A DNA stretch of 64,000 nt from Cinclus cinclus (lineage: Eukaryota; Chordata; Aves; Passeriformes; Cinclidae): assembly GCF_963662255.1 (NCBI RefSeq), contig NC_085055.1, positions 20,384,704-20,448,703 of the forward strand, given 5' to 3'. Positions within the stretch are counted from its first letter, which is position 1. Every line of letters begins with the position of its first letter. Under the pieces are notes generated by a model. It made no database searches. It was not told the DNA's origin and was given only the letters and a program-made list of their open reading frames with translations. The position numbers and the translations under genes were made by a program. Positions 12,061 to 24,943 of this stretch are shown piece by piece.

Positions 12061-13727
12061 AGGAGGGGAGTGGGGACTGCTGAACATGGGCAGCAGATCT
12101 GGGGGTTTCTGTGCCTCTTCGCAGTCCAGAGAGGCGGTGTTGGGGGCCTCTGCCTGCTCGTGGCAGCAGGTAATGTCAAGGGCCAGGAGCCATGAGGCAG
12201 CTTGGGATGGTGGTAAGGATGGGGGAGAGGAGGAGCAGAGTCTGTCCTCTCCCTCTTGTAGCTGCAGCGAGTGCCTCGATCAGAAATCGGACTTTTATCT
12301 AAAGTACACACCTTGGCAACACAGAGGAAAAGCAGGAGAGGGTTTTTTTTCAGCACAATAGAGCAGCTGACAAACACACGACTCTATATTTTTCATTTGA
12401 GCCAACCAAACGAATGTAGCCCAAGGCATGGCTTTCTCTGAGCTGGGGTTTGCTTTTGCAGGGGAGGGTGTTATCAAAAGCAGAAACGTGCCAAGAGGAT
12501 TGGATGAGGACTACTGGGGTATTGTGTGCCCAGGGACATGGCACGGCATGGGGCTGTGTTTTAGGACCTCAGAATTGGGGAATTTTCTAATATTCTGTCT
12601 TGGAATTTCAATCCTTCACTTTCTTTGTAACCTATAAAATGCATAAGACCACTCCTAACTGGTGGGCCAACCTGGATAAACTTCAGGACTTCCTTAATGC
12701 TGGTTTGGGTCAGAGTGAACCTCAAAGGGAAACTCATTTAATCTGAGACTAAAAATGTGTCAAGAATTGTCTCAAAAGCAAGGATCACCAAAATGAGGCA
12801 ACATGAAAAAGAATTGCTTGAAAATAAACCAGGACTTATGATAACTGAATTTAGGAGGCCAGGAAGGTAAATATGGGAAGAAATGGGTGGTGGAGGCTCA
12901 CTGTAACATTCCTTGAATCTAAAAAGGTCTTCTATTTCCATCCCAAAAGCACAACAAGAGTCAAAGAAAAAGAAACCTGAATCTAGTTGACTTAAAGGTC
13001 ATGAGACTTAGCGTTGGGATATTTGAGGTCTCGTGATTTTTTTAAATGTTAACACTGCAATGCCTGCGGTGGGAGATTCACTGCCACAGTCACCAGCTCT
13101 GAGCCAGGAATTTGAGCTGCTTCTGCCCTGCTTTCATGGAGGTTTCATGGTGGAGTTACCAATTTTCCTGTAGGAAAGGTCTTTTATACAACATCCATGA
13201 GAAAATATCAAACAGGGGATTTCTTCCCCCCTCTAATTCCTATAACTTTTTTGCTGTTTTCTGACCAGCCCCAAAAGTGTTTAGTTATTTAGGAGTCTGG
13301 CAGCTGAAGTCACCATTGCATCTTTTCTTTTTTGTCCTCAGGGATCTCAGCACACCTTGATGAGGTCACCTGAACTGCTGCCCAAGTCTTAGAGAGTGAG
13401 GACTGAGGTCTGAGGGTGCAGAGCCTCAGAGGTGAGGTTAGAGGCACGTTTCTCTGTAGTACATGACTTTCTTAGTCTGTCTCTCCTCTCCTCTCCTTTC
13501 CACAGCCCTGAATTTTACCCACTCATCATCTGAAAGCTGTTGGTTGAAATATTTCATACTTGGTTTATATGTAACACTCAGAAAGTGCACAGGGCAGCTC
13601 TTAAAAGGTCAAGTTTAGATAAATCTATAATGCATGCATATAAAATAGATAGTAAATTCTGAATCCCTGTAAAACATGGGAAGGCTTTTCTAGGGTAACC
13701 TATTTTAATGCTAAGTTGGGAGAAGCC
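12061..13727. other. Intergenic DNA, nothing recognised
   Basis: From 12350 onward the sequence is AT-richer with many stops in all frames. A short CT-rich tract lies at about 13478-13500. No gene, RNA or mobile element is recognised. Confidence 0.55.
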
Positions 13728-14205
13728 TGGACCTCACCTCCCTCACAGGGAGGAATTTCTTCCCAATATCCCATCTCACCCTGCCCTCTGGCAGCATGCA
13801 GCCATTCTCTGTGTCCTATCACTCTATCCCTTGTACAAAGTCCCTCTCCAACTCTTCTGCAACCCCTTTAGGCACTGGGAGGGACTCTAAGGTGTCCCTG
13901 GAGTTTTCTCTTCTCCAGGTGAAGAGAAGAGCCTAGTTCTCCCAGCCTGGCTCCAAAGCACAGGGGATCCAGCTTCCACTGGACCCTTTTCGTATCCTTT
14001 TCATGTTGTGGACACCAAAGCTGGACGCAGCACTGCAGGTGGGGTCTCACCTGAGTGGAATAGAGTGGCACAATCACTCTCCTCAACCTATTGGCTTCAA
14101 GCCCTCTCCCATCTCCCCCTTTCCTGGGAATGGCTCCAGTATGCACCAACACCCAGCAGCAGATTGTCCCCTCAGCAGCTCTTCCCCTGGGCTGGATCCC
14201 TGCAG
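13728..14205 (-). mobile_element. CR1 LINE fragment with eroded ORF2 tail, minus orientation
   Basis: Read on the minus strand, this is the end of the CR1 ORF2 reverse transcriptase followed by its 3' UTR. A minus-strand frame still gives recognisable blocks, such as LRRVIVPLYSTQVRPHLQ, then CVQLW, and LEKRKLQGHL near the C-terminus. Frameshifts and substitutions break the surrounding frame. On the plus strand the 'cctcacctccctcacaggg' and 'ggacgcagcactgcaggtgg' blocks are diagnostic. This is an old, dead copy. Confidence 0.9.
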
Positions 14206-14820
14206 TGGGATGGGGGCTTTCCCTCTCAAGTTCCTCACTGTACACAAGATAAGGAGGTGAAATATAATTATGGCATAATCACAGCATAAGTGCTGTGACT
14301 CACAAGGCCAGTGATATCCCAGGGCCAGTTACACACTTTGGCTGGATGGTCCCTGATTGTCTTCCTTCTGGGAAAAGACATCTTCAGTAACTCAGCTACC
14401 GAGAAACAAATAATGATGATTCAGTATTGCTGTACCTTACTTCAGTGAGGTGAATCCTTGTTCTGCACTTAAATACAGTGGGGCAGGTGCTCAGCTGCAG
14501 GAATCACGTCTGCCTCAGAGCAGATTAATCCCCGTAGGGCAGCAGAGCTGTGGTATTTACAGCGTGGTTTACAAACCCTCCGTGCCAGGAAGCCTCTCCG
14601 GTGATTGCCCACATTATGCTCGGTGCTTGCCTGTCCCTTCCCAACACAAACACCTCATTAATTCCCATGCTTTTAAGGAAATGAAGCCATACAGAAATAT
14701 GCCACCGGTAACAAATTATGGGGTACTGATGCCACCGATTAATGCTGCAGGAAATAATACTCTATTTTAGACACTGAATGGTTTTATTTTCCTCCTAAAT
14801 TAATTTGCCACTGAGCAATA
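14206..14820. other. Intergenic DNA, AT-rich, possible conserved noncoding element
   Basis: No gene is recognised. The segment 14440-14815 is complex (not repeat-like) and AT-rich in its second half, with several TTAAT/ATTA motifs such as those near 14657, 14740 and 14800. That appearance is common in developmental enhancers, but I cannot test conservation. Confidence 0.35.
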
Positions 14821-14935
14821 AATCATAGAATGAAACACAGAAGGGTTTGGATTGGAAGGGACCTTAAAGATCATCCAGTTCCAACCCCCCTGCAATGGGT
14901 AGGGACAAAAACACTGTCCTGCCTGGAAGATGCTA
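14821..14935 (-). mobile_element. CR1 LINE 3' fragment, minus orientation
   Basis: It opens with AATCATAGAATG and continues with 'ttggattggaagggacctt', 'aaagatcatccagttccaac' and a cccccctgcaatggg block. This is the reverse complement of the extreme CR1 3' end. It is about 115 bp long and noncoding. Confidence 0.9.
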
Positions 14936-17184
14936 AAATAATATGCAGATATTGTCTGAAGGGCTAGAAATGAACTTCATCTTTCCCCCTCTAATTTTCA
15001 TTATCTGAGACCAAGTAAGTGGGTAAGCCTGCAGTACCAGGGATGTCCCAGGGCTTCCAGCCTCCAGCACACCTCCCATCCCAATACTCCCATCTCACCT
15101 ATATACTGATACTACAATACTTCTAAAATCCAGTGGCTGCTAAGACACCATCAGTCCCTGATGGGTTTGTCATTACCTCTTTGCCTGGGTGATGCAGAAG
15201 CTATGGAAGTTTCCCATGCTGGCGAGGGTGCAAGCAAGACCTTCTGAGACTCTGTCAAATTTGTTCCAGATTAGTTTTCTGTGGAGTAGATAGGATGAGT
15301 TATGGGAAAATGAGGAAGTGAGATGAAATACATAGTCCTGACGCAGCTGATCTTTGCACCTGCTGGTGCAAGTGTCGTTATCATTTATGGAAGCTCATAA
15401 AGGAGAAGGTCCCTCTATCTGGCCAGGTATGGTGGTTTTGACAGAATGTCCATGTGCAAATGCACCAGGAAATGCCCCAGTGTGCAGGTGCCATGGAGCC
15501 CAGAGAGACAACAGGGAAATGAACTGGGGCAGGAAGTGAAAGCAAAAGGGAAAGCAGGATTGGAAAGCAGAGTGCTGAGTGGTGGCACCTGGGCAGAAGG
15601 AGGTGCTTACTGGGATGGGCTGTGGCTGCCTGGAAAGACCTCTTGGGTTACCACCAAGGTGCTCTGTGGACTCGAGACACAGTGATTAGATTAAACAACA
15701 CAGTAATCTCACTCAAGTTAGGCCCCAGAGTTGGGAGGCAACATTGGTTTAGCAGGCATGCAGGGTGTGGGCCATCTCTGTCTTCAAGGATTAGCTCAAA
15801 AATAGCCAGGTTATCATTATCAGTATTTTTCTTTCTTTTTGTATTATTTAGAACCTTTTAAAGTGTATGATTAATCAAAAACATCATCCTGAGGCATTTA
15901 CCTCTCTCCCTGGGTTGCAGTGTGGTTCTGATCGGTTCCAGGTGCTAGGCAGTGTGTGAGGAGCTGAGGAGGTGCTGGCATCATCTTTGTAGGGCCATCA
16001 GAAATGGTCTCAGGCCATCAGCCAGGGAAACATCTCAATGCCAGGGACAACGAGGCCAAGAACAGAGTTCCAGCTTATCAGCAGGAAGGGAGGGCTGGCT
16101 GGGTACAAAGACTCTTTAGTAGGAGCTCCTGCATCCACAGCTCTGGGTGATGTGGGCAGTGCTGCAGGTGAGGACAGGGCACATTCCAGGACATTGGGCA
16201 CATGTCCTGTGAGTCCAAATGCAGAAGAACTCAGTTAAGAGAATGTGAAATTAAGACTGTTACTGACCTAAACCCAGCTTCAAGAGCAAAAGCAGCAACT
16301 TGTATGATGTGTTTTAAAACTGGTGTTGTGGAGCAGTTCTCTAAGTCCTTAAATAGCATTTTCCCCTCTCCCCTCCAGTCTTAGTGCTCTGTTCTGCCAA
16401 AACATAGAATTGGTTAAAAAGAGATTTTCTGTAAATGCCACAGACTCTTACCCAGAGAGGATAGCTGTCAGCTAGGTGTGTCCTTGGTGTGGTCTCAGCA
16501 GCTCAGCCATCTGAAAGGAGCGATGCAGTGACACCAGGCTACCCAAAGTGACTATACCACTGTGGGTAATGGGAAATCACTCTGACAATGTGGAAAATTT
16601 GGGCATTATTGAGAAGTTAAATCAGTCTCCAGCTAGATTAATTCACTGCTGGTAGCTGGAAAAATTAATAAAGTGAAGGTCTGTCTCAATCTTGGTGACT
16701 TGCTGTAAAGTATGAACATTATCTGTGGCAAACTGCTAGAACAGCAACTCAGAGTGACCAGTGAGAGGTTTTGTGTGCTGGGTTGCTGCAGCCCTGGAGC
16801 CTGCTGGGAAGGGGCTGGGGGGGATGTCCTGGCTTCTAGCCCCTCTGCCAAGCTGGCAGGATGTTCAGCTGGGACCCCATTGCCAGCCAAAGTGTCCCTG
16901 CACTTGTGCCAGTAAAGTGAAGCAGCGCCATGGTTGTGCCTTGCTCTTGCCGTTCTTTGTATCTTGTCCTGAGCATGACACTGGACATTTAAACCCCCAG
17001 TCTCCCAAATACCAGCTTCAGGATGAGGCTTTCAGAAAAAAAGAAGCCCAATGAGCTGAGCTCTGACTTCAGGACTGCAGTACACAATGGAAAGCAAGGG
17101 AATAATTTCCCACCTTTTACTGAATTGATCAGAGAGGAAGTCTGAATTTGGGGTAGGGGTACAAAAAATGCACAGATTAAGCTG

Positions 17185-17205
17185 TTTTTTTTTTTTTTTT
17201 TTTTT
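17185..17205. repeat. Poly(T) run, 21 bases
   Basis: An uninterrupted run of 21 T. It is a simple homopolymer with no retroposed body recognised on its 3' side. Confidence 0.9.
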
Positions 17206-17224
17206 GCACATGGCAAGAGATGAA

Positions 17225-17590
17225 GATCTGAAAGTTAAACTGGCCTTGGCTCGTGTTGAGTGGGGTTATCTGTGTCGGCCATAAATCGAGCCAGGACAGC
17301 TTAATTGCTCCTTCGCAGTAAATAAAGCTCTAACTGAGATGTCTGCTCTATAATACAGAGGGGATCTCCCGGGCTATGGAGGATGATAGCTAGCCAGAGA
17401 AATCCATTCAGAGGCTCTTTGGGATCGATAAGCAGTTAAGGGAGCGGCGGGAGGATGACATTGCCTGTCTTTGTGCACGGGCACCACAGAGGGGCCGGGC
17501 TGTAAAACACGTGAAGGACAGCGCTCGGGCTCAGAGCCATTGACTTTATGGTGGTTCCAGGTGTGATTTTGGTCACCTGGTTTTTGAATA
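17225..17590. promoter_or_regulatory. Candidate conserved noncoding element (enhancer-like)
   Basis: The stretch is free of repeats, has mixed composition and carries an unusual concentration of complex motifs: CATAAATCGAG, AGCTTAATTGC, AGTAAATAAAGC, GATCGATAAGC and CACGTG (about 17507). It also keeps several CpGs, unlike the surrounding CpG-poor DNA. It lies about 15 kb upstream of the EPHB1 start. Regulatory function is inference from texture only. Confidence 0.25.
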
Positions 17591-20500
17591 TGGACAGGGA
17601 AGAGCAGCCTGTACACTGGAGTAAAAGGTTCCTGATGCCAAGGTGATGGTCTGAGCCACCAGTTTTATTAATACAGTGAGGGCTCTGTGGCTCAGAAGGT
17701 TCCCAGGGCCAGCTCAGTTTGCAGGTAACCAGCCCTGGGGCTGCCTAATTCTGACTGGTGCAAATCCACTGTCACATAGGAGGGAGCTCAGAGGCTCAGA
17801 TCTGGTTTCAGCTGAGGGCTCTGAAGATGTACTTTGGTGGGGTAGCAGCTCCATCCAGCTCTGTTGGAAAAATCCCTTCCACTCACTCCCTCACTGCTGG
17901 TGGCATGGTGTGTGTTCTTGGAGTTTTCTTGTGCTGTTTCCCCCATTCCTGGGGCAGTCAGAATGTGCCATTGACCATGGGAAATATAAATGACAATGAC
18001 CAGCTCATCCCTAATAATTTACCTTGGAATGCTCTTATGCAGAAGGAACATGAATTGGCACTTAGCTTTCAGCTCCCACCCTCCTGCCTTTTAAAATGGA
18101 AATATTGCAGCTGCCTTCAAGACCCAGTACTTCTCACCTGGCGTGTGTTTAATTATTAATTCTCCTGTGCTGCAGGACTGCAACAGCCTAACAACCCTAA
18201 CCCTAAGATGCTGCCCCTCTGGCCCAAATCTGACTAGGATTTAGAACAGACCAGGAAAACACAAATCCAGAAGTGATTCCTGCAGTAGTTCTGTTTAGTG
18301 AAACAGGTATTTCTCCCAGCATTGTTTCCCCTTGGGCACATGCACCTTCCTCATTCCAGGAATGCAAAATGCTGGAGTCTGTGGGTTACACCAAACTCCC
18401 ACCAGCCCTGAGAGGAGTTAGAAACTCTTCCATTTGCTGAATTGTCCTTTTGGAAAGAGTTAAGTTCTCCCTGATGGTTTTTGAGCTGAAGTATCCAGTG
18501 CCATGGTTTGCCAGCAAATGCTTAGGAAGGGTTGGGGGCAGGTCATGGTGTGCAAAATGATAGATTACATTTTCCCTCATAAGCTCATGAGAAAATGGCC
18601 TGGCTCACAATCATTTTGGAAGGACATGAGGATGTGAGGCTCTCCAGAGCAGATTTGCTTGGCCTTGTTTAATTTGTTGTCCTTGAGCCAATCCGCTTAA
18701 GTGGGGCTGAGTTTACCCCCATGCAAAATCCAGACTCATAAAGATGGAGCTGGATGAGGTGTCCAGTGCACCAAGGCACCATCAGCTTCTGCTTGATGTT
18801 CTCCAGTAGATAGCTGTGTGGTCCCGCCACAGGAACACTAATTATAATGATTTTTTTGGGAGAAGGTGAGCTAAAACCCTGCTGTGAGCTTGTAGACCCA
18901 TGATGTTCAAGCTGGACAAGCCTAATGGGACAGTTTGAAATATGAGTCTGAACTTGGCTGGGTATTTTTGCTGAAAAGGATATTATATGTGTTTGAGCAA
19001 GTAGTGCCATAATTCTCAAAAAATGTGGAAGTGTGGAGAAACCCACAAAGTATAGGAGCAGAAATTCCCTCAGACATCCCCTCTACTCTGACCTGGATAA
19101 TTTGAACCAATAGGTTCTAAAATTGTGGGGAATGGAGTGGGCGGGATGCAAACATGCCTTATTTCCTCAGGGAGGTTGGCTCCAAAAACTTACTTGCAAA
19201 AAAGAAGGTACCTCTTTTGCTCTTTACCATAGGGAAAGTTTTCCTTCTTGTGGTATCTATTAAAATGAAACTTAAACTGTTTAAAGTGATTCTGCCCTTA
19301 CCTCTGTGGCCTTATTTAGATGTGCCTGCTGCCTCGCATCTTGTCCTTGCTCCCTCCTTGTGCCAGCCCAGTCACACTGGCACGGAGCATTGGGATGTTG
19401 CACATGTACAGGTGGTGCTTCCGAAGGCGTCTGTGGGGACAGACACTTGGATTCAGGCTGTCAACATGGACAGCACTGTCTGTCCCATGGGAGCATCAGG
19501 CTCCTTCCCTAGAATAGAACCCTTTCACGGCATCATCCTCCAGCGCTCTCCTGCCAAAATCCCGTCTTTGCTTTCGTTCCTTCTCTGCTCTGGCCTCAGG
19601 ATTATGGCTTTTTCCCCCAGAAATAACAAATTTCTGAGTTTGGAAGCATTGCATGGATACATGTGAGGGCGGGAGTGATGGCAGCTTTGTCCCTTCCTTT
19701 GGCCACACCAACAGATGTGCTGTGGGCACTGAAAAGCCTGGGCAAGGCCATTGCTGAGCCTTGCAGCCATGCAGGAACCGCTCTCCAAATTCATGATATT
19801 CTCTGTATTTATTTTTCTGTCTGGCTCCATTTGCCGACAGCAAATGACCTGTGGCTTTGGGCAGCCAGGATCTGTGCTACATATTTTTGTTCATCTGTCC
19901 CTCCCTGCCAAGTGCTGAAGTCAGACAAGTGGCCCCGGCTGGTGCCAGCTCTGGTTGCTCACACTGGGATTAGCACGTAAACTGGTTCGCTCCCCCTGTG
20001 GAGGCTGAGCAGAGCCTTCTCTCCTACCCTCCTCCTGCAGTGAAAGATGTCTGTGACTTTGCTTTTGACTTTCTGCAAGAGGTTGTTATAAAAAAAGGCT
20101 TCTTCCTGGTTTTTACAGGTGTCTCTGCATCCTGGGTGAACATAGGAGAGCATGAATGCCTCGTGGTACTCCTTGTCTCATCTTGGTCTTGTGCTCCACC
20201 CTTAAGCTGGACACCAAGAGGGATTAAGGGGAAATGTCAGACATGGGGATCTCCAGGAAACCAAGGAGTAATCTCCAAGTGCTGGGAGACTAAAGAAAGC
20301 AAATCCTCCCTGAGATGGTGAACGCAACTGGATTGCTCACTTCACAGATGAAGCTCTTGTTGTTGGTTGTTCTTTGCTGGCAGCCTTTGCCCAGGACTCC
20401 ACAAGTAAAACTAAAATCAGCTGAAAAAATACATGAGATGGGAACTGGGCAGATGATGAAGGAAGGCAGTAAAACCAATACAGAGATTCTGGGCCACTTC

Positions 20501-23176
20501 ATCAAATAGCAGGAGCTCACATAGGGGTATTGATTTCAGCAGAGCTGTGCCAGTTTACGCAAGTTAGGGCTTTGACCTAACTCACCGTAATAAAGATATC
20601 CAAGTGCTGGAAAACTTCCAGGGAAACTGTCTCCTTGGAACACATTGGTTATTGATGTATATGCATATCGATACACACACATTAACACTGTGTGGGGCTG
20701 TAAAATCCCACACTTAAGGCAAATTAGAGCTCAATTGCACCGTGCTAGGTGGATACCTGCACAACCTGCCAGAGCAAGGTGTTGTCCTTGGCAGGACTAA
20801 ACGTTATTCCTGTTCTCTGGTGTGCAGGGAAACTTGATCTTTGCTCTTCCCGTCACTCGGAGCGTGACCGGGAGGTGGCCAGGGGGGTTGAGATGTGGGA
20901 TTTCTGCGAAGCCGCTGGGGAACAGGCGTGAGGGGATAGCCAGAGTGGGAACGTGGCGGTGGGGGGAATGTGCAGACTCAGTCTTTCCTTGGAAAAGCTG
21001 GGGCAGTGCTGCTGGTGGGAGGGGGGCTCCTTTTGGGGTCCCTGGGCTGTAACCCTGCCCACCTGCTACTCAGCAGGGCTGGATCTCATTGCAGGGAGCA
21101 GGGCTTGGCAGGGTCTGCCTGTGGCTCACTGGGGGATCCCAGTGTGGAAATACTGGTTGTGCTGGTCCTGCCTGAGGTGCCCGTGGGTGCTGTGCCCTAC
21201 ATCCGTGCCCCAACTCCCTCCTCAGGGCTTCCCAGGAGGTGCTCTCCTGCACTTAGGACCTGGGAGCCACCTGCATATTCCAGGACTATCCTCTGAAGCC
21301 TACTCATGTTTGACTACCAAAAATATAAAGTCGGGTCTAAAGTCTAGGTTTCCCATGCTTCTGACAGGTCCTTGTGAGTGCTGAGCAGGATGCTTGGAAG
21401 CCACTTGAGTGGGAATAGCTTGCTTCCATACTCTGTTACACCTGTTTTGAACAGGCTTCTTGTGACTTTTTACACAAAACCCCCTCACCTTGGAGCGAAG
21501 TGTCTGCTTTGATCTAATTTCTTTCAATGGGACTTCAGCATGTGCTCGAGTACTTTGCTGATTTGGTGCCCCAGTCATTAGCTTTACGGTTGATTACTCA
21601 AGTGGATTTTAGGTGAGGAAATGGGAATGCTAACATCCAGTGGGAAGAGTTGAACCAGCACTCAGGCTTAAATTGAAACCAGCATCAAGGTGTTAGTGCA
21701 GGCCTGTCAGGAGTTGTTCCCATGTTCCAGTGTTGTTCCCATGTTTCCTTGCATTGCCCAGGTGTCCTCTGGCCCAAGGGAGCACCTGGACAGTGCCTGG
21801 TCCTGGCAGCATCCTCCCCCTGCTCCACTGAACAGTCTAATGGTGTTTGGCAGCTCTAAAATCACAGTCTGAGCGGCTTCCCCCACACCAGAGAGGAGAA
21901 CACCGTGGAGCTGATTGCGTGCACTGGAGGAGCTGATTAACTTCTGGTGTCACAGATCATCAGAAATGCAAACAACCTGCACTGTAAATATACATTTAGG
22001 GCAGATCAGCAGTGCATGCATGCTCTCAGGCCCTCACCAATTACCCAAATTGGTACATCCTGCTCATTGCACCGACGGATTCGGGCGTAATGTATCATAG
22101 AAAAATCAGCAGCTCACAGCTAAGGTTGTCTGTTGTGCCATGCCCCTCAACTTCTGGTTATTTTTTTAGGAAAAAAGGTAAATAGATTATTTGATATGTA
22201 CATTTATGAAGTTTGTAAAATTGCAGGTACAGGTAGGGGTGGAATGTGTCAGCCTTGAGGTAGTGCCATTATCCCCATTCCCAGGCTCTGGCATGTGTTG
22301 TCCTGGCTCACTGGTGCTGAGGGGGAGCAAAGGATTTTTTCTTTCTTTGATGAATGGATGATTTGCAACCAGCTGTGGGGGTTTGGATTCTGGCAAAATT
22401 GCAACATTCAGTGCAAATGGGGAAAATGTGTATTTTTGTACCAGCACCCCCAGTTCAGTCTGGCCTGTGTGCTGCAACCTCTGGACACCAGCCACATGGC
22501 CTGGAGTAGCAAAACTGAAGCAAACCCTCTGTTTTATCCCTCCAAAGGGGCTTGGCCACACTCTGCAAGATTTTTCCAAATTATTTTGAGAGAAATGAAG
22601 AGAATGAGCTAAATGTAACACTGAATAGCCTCAAAAGGGGTCAGTATTCTGCTTCAAACACACACAAGCCTGCATGGTTGTACTGACATTCATAAAACCC
22701 AAACACATGAAAATCAGCTAATCTGAAATGAAGGCATGATTTTGTTGCTGCCAAAGAGGCTGAAAAGTGTTGCTTTGGTCAGGTTTATCTCTTCTCCCTC
22801 TCCCAGGTCTTGCTCTCGTTTTGTGCTGTCTCCACACCCCGCCGGTGGGAGCATTGCAACTGCAATCTGGAGATAACCTTTGCGCCTCCAGCTGTGTCTG
22901 CCCATCCAGCCTGGGTGATCTTCCTCCCTGTTTCTTCCTTTAGCATTCAGGCTCACTGCTGTCTGTGCTGGCATGACCCGAGCATGCCTGGTGGCATGGA
23001 GACTCCCACAGATTAAGCAGCATGTTCTGAGCCCGTTTTTCAAGTGTGTTTTGAACCACACTTCATTATATGTCTCCATTTTCTGGGGATGTGCTTGTGT
23101 GAAAGACAAAGACATGCACCTCATCCCACGGAGCTCTGTTGTAACTCTGTGGGTTTTGTAGGAAGCTTGTGAGATT

Positions 23177-23195
23177 GGGGGGGGGGGGGGGGGGG
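23177..23195. repeat. Poly(G) run, 19 bases
   Basis: Nineteen consecutive G residues are visible on the plus strand. Such runs can form G-quadruplexes and are error-prone in sequencing and assembly, so the exact length should be treated with caution. Confidence 0.9.
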
Positions 23196-23581
23196 TGTTG
23201 ACCTGCTCTGATGCCACATTTGCTCCCCCCGGGAGGGCTCCCACCTCCACACTGGGTGCAGAGCCTTTCCCAGCACAGCAGCTTGGCTCTGTGGGCAGCA
23301 AGAGGTGAACAAAACACCCCACAGCAAGGAGGTTGGAGATGAAAAGGAACTTTGATGAAAGAAATGAGAGGGAAGGGAAGGGAAGAGGGTGTATCATGAT
23401 GTCACTAGGCTATGCTTGAAGCTCCTAGAGGGAAAGTGGGAGAGTGGAAGATGCTGGTTTGAAGGAGATGCTGATGGATGGGGACAGTGAAGATGCTGGT
23501 GGAGCCCTGTGGCTGCCTGGCCACAGCCACAGTGTAGAGCAGTTTGGCTTGGGAGCATGCCATCATTCATCAACCAACCCA

Positions 23582-23735
23582 GTCAGAGACTCACAGGGTG
23601 GTTTGGATGGGAAGGACCTTTAAAATCATCTCAGACCTCCTTGCCATGGGCAGGGACACTTTCCACTAGATCAGGTTGCTCCAAGCCCTGTGCAACCTGG
23701 CCTTGAACACTTCCAGGGATGGGGCAGCCAGAGTC
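23582..23735 (-). mobile_element. CR1 LINE 3' fragment, minus orientation
   Basis: The degenerate tail 'gactcacagggtggtttgga' is followed by 'gccatgggcagggacact', 'ttccactagatcaggttgct' and 'ctggccttgaacacttccag'. This is the usual order of blocks in the reverse complement of a CR1 3' end. Noncoding. Confidence 0.9.
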
Positions 23736-24892
23736 TCCCCTCCTCCTGATTTTGAAGGATCTGCCTCAGCTCAGAGAGCCCAGTAGCTTTCACCTGGTGT
23801 CTGAGAGCTGTCACCTGGTAAGAAAGAGCGGGAGGTGGGACAATAGGTGCGCACTGCCTGTGGGTGTGCCCTAGCAGGGCTCTCCAGCTGCAGAGGAGCC
23901 CTGACAGGAAGGAATGCATCTCAGCTGCCATGTGGCTGTGGGATGAAGAGGGCCCCAGGTGTGCTGCAGGAGGTTCTAATTAGATGAAGTGATGCTTTTT
24001 GTTCTCTCTGGTAAAGTAGGGGCCTTTTGTACCTTCCACCAGAGCAGTGGTTGGGGTTGGCCTTCTGCTCTATTGCCTGAGAGATGTGGCTAAGCTGTCA
24101 GCAAACTCTTAGGATGTCACAGCCTACCCTTGATGGGAAATGTCCTCTGCCAGGTATCCTGCATTTGTTCTCTTTGACCACCACAATTCCAGACTTGTTA
24201 CTTGCCCTCTGCTTCCATTTATTTTGGGGAGTGGTCTTCTATCAGTGCACAGTGGACTCACCCACTTGTCTGTGCTTGTGCTGTGAGCCTGGAGCTCTGA
24301 GAACACACCTAGAAAAGTCATCTAAAAATAATGAGATTAATGATCCTCACTGAAAGTCAGACTTGTGCTTTCCTAGAAAGTAGGATGGAAACAGTAATGG
24401 GAACTCTTTTCCAGTGGGCAGGAATGCTTGTTTCTAGCTCACCAAGAGTGAGCTGTAACCTAGCCAGGAAACAGCTTGCCACAGTTTCATTTGTGGGGAA
24501 AATGCACCTTTTTGGTCAATGTTTAGCTTCTGGTGCACAGCAGAGCAGTGGTTCTGAGGGATGCTGGCCCATGATATCCTGGTGATGTTCAAGGAAGCAT
24601 GTCCCTGGACACAGGTGTCTACCTTGTTGTGACAACCTGCTGCCTTTCCCTGCCTGGCTGGGGAAAGCAGAAGGATTTTCTCCTGCTTTCTTCTTTTGGT
24701 TTTTACCTTTTTGGATCAGGTGAAGGTAAGGACTCCTTTTCCTGCTTTGCATATGGGAAACTGGATATGCTTCCTTCCATACCACTTGCCTAGGTTCTTG
24801 TTGGTGTCTCACATTGTCTCGAAATCTGTTATTTACCAGGAACATGGAGATTTATGCAGGACAATGTCAGATTCTGTGTAATAAATTTACCA

Positions 24893-24943
<51 letters not shown>

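Larger units (their letters stand above)
14936..23581. other. Intergenic DNA, middle part
   Basis: No gene is recognised. The contents I can name are a 21-base T run (17185-17205), an enhancer-like complex segment (about 17225-17590), a very short telomere-like CCCTAACCCTAA (about 18193), and a 19-base G run (23177-23195). Many short open frames occur on both strands, none with a recognisable domain. Confidence 0.55.

Noticed and set aside
13868..14245. 125-codon minus-strand frame that looks protein-like
   Set aside because: It is the decayed C-terminus of CR1 reverse transcriptase inside a CR1 fragment, not a host gene.
18190..18205. Telomere-like CCCTAACCCTAA
   Set aside because: Only about two units are present, which is expected by chance and does not make an interstitial telomere array.
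22714..23397. 227-codon minus-strand frame
   Set aside because: No recognisable domain. It includes a proline run encoded by the G19 homopolymer and shows no supporting splice or promoter structure.
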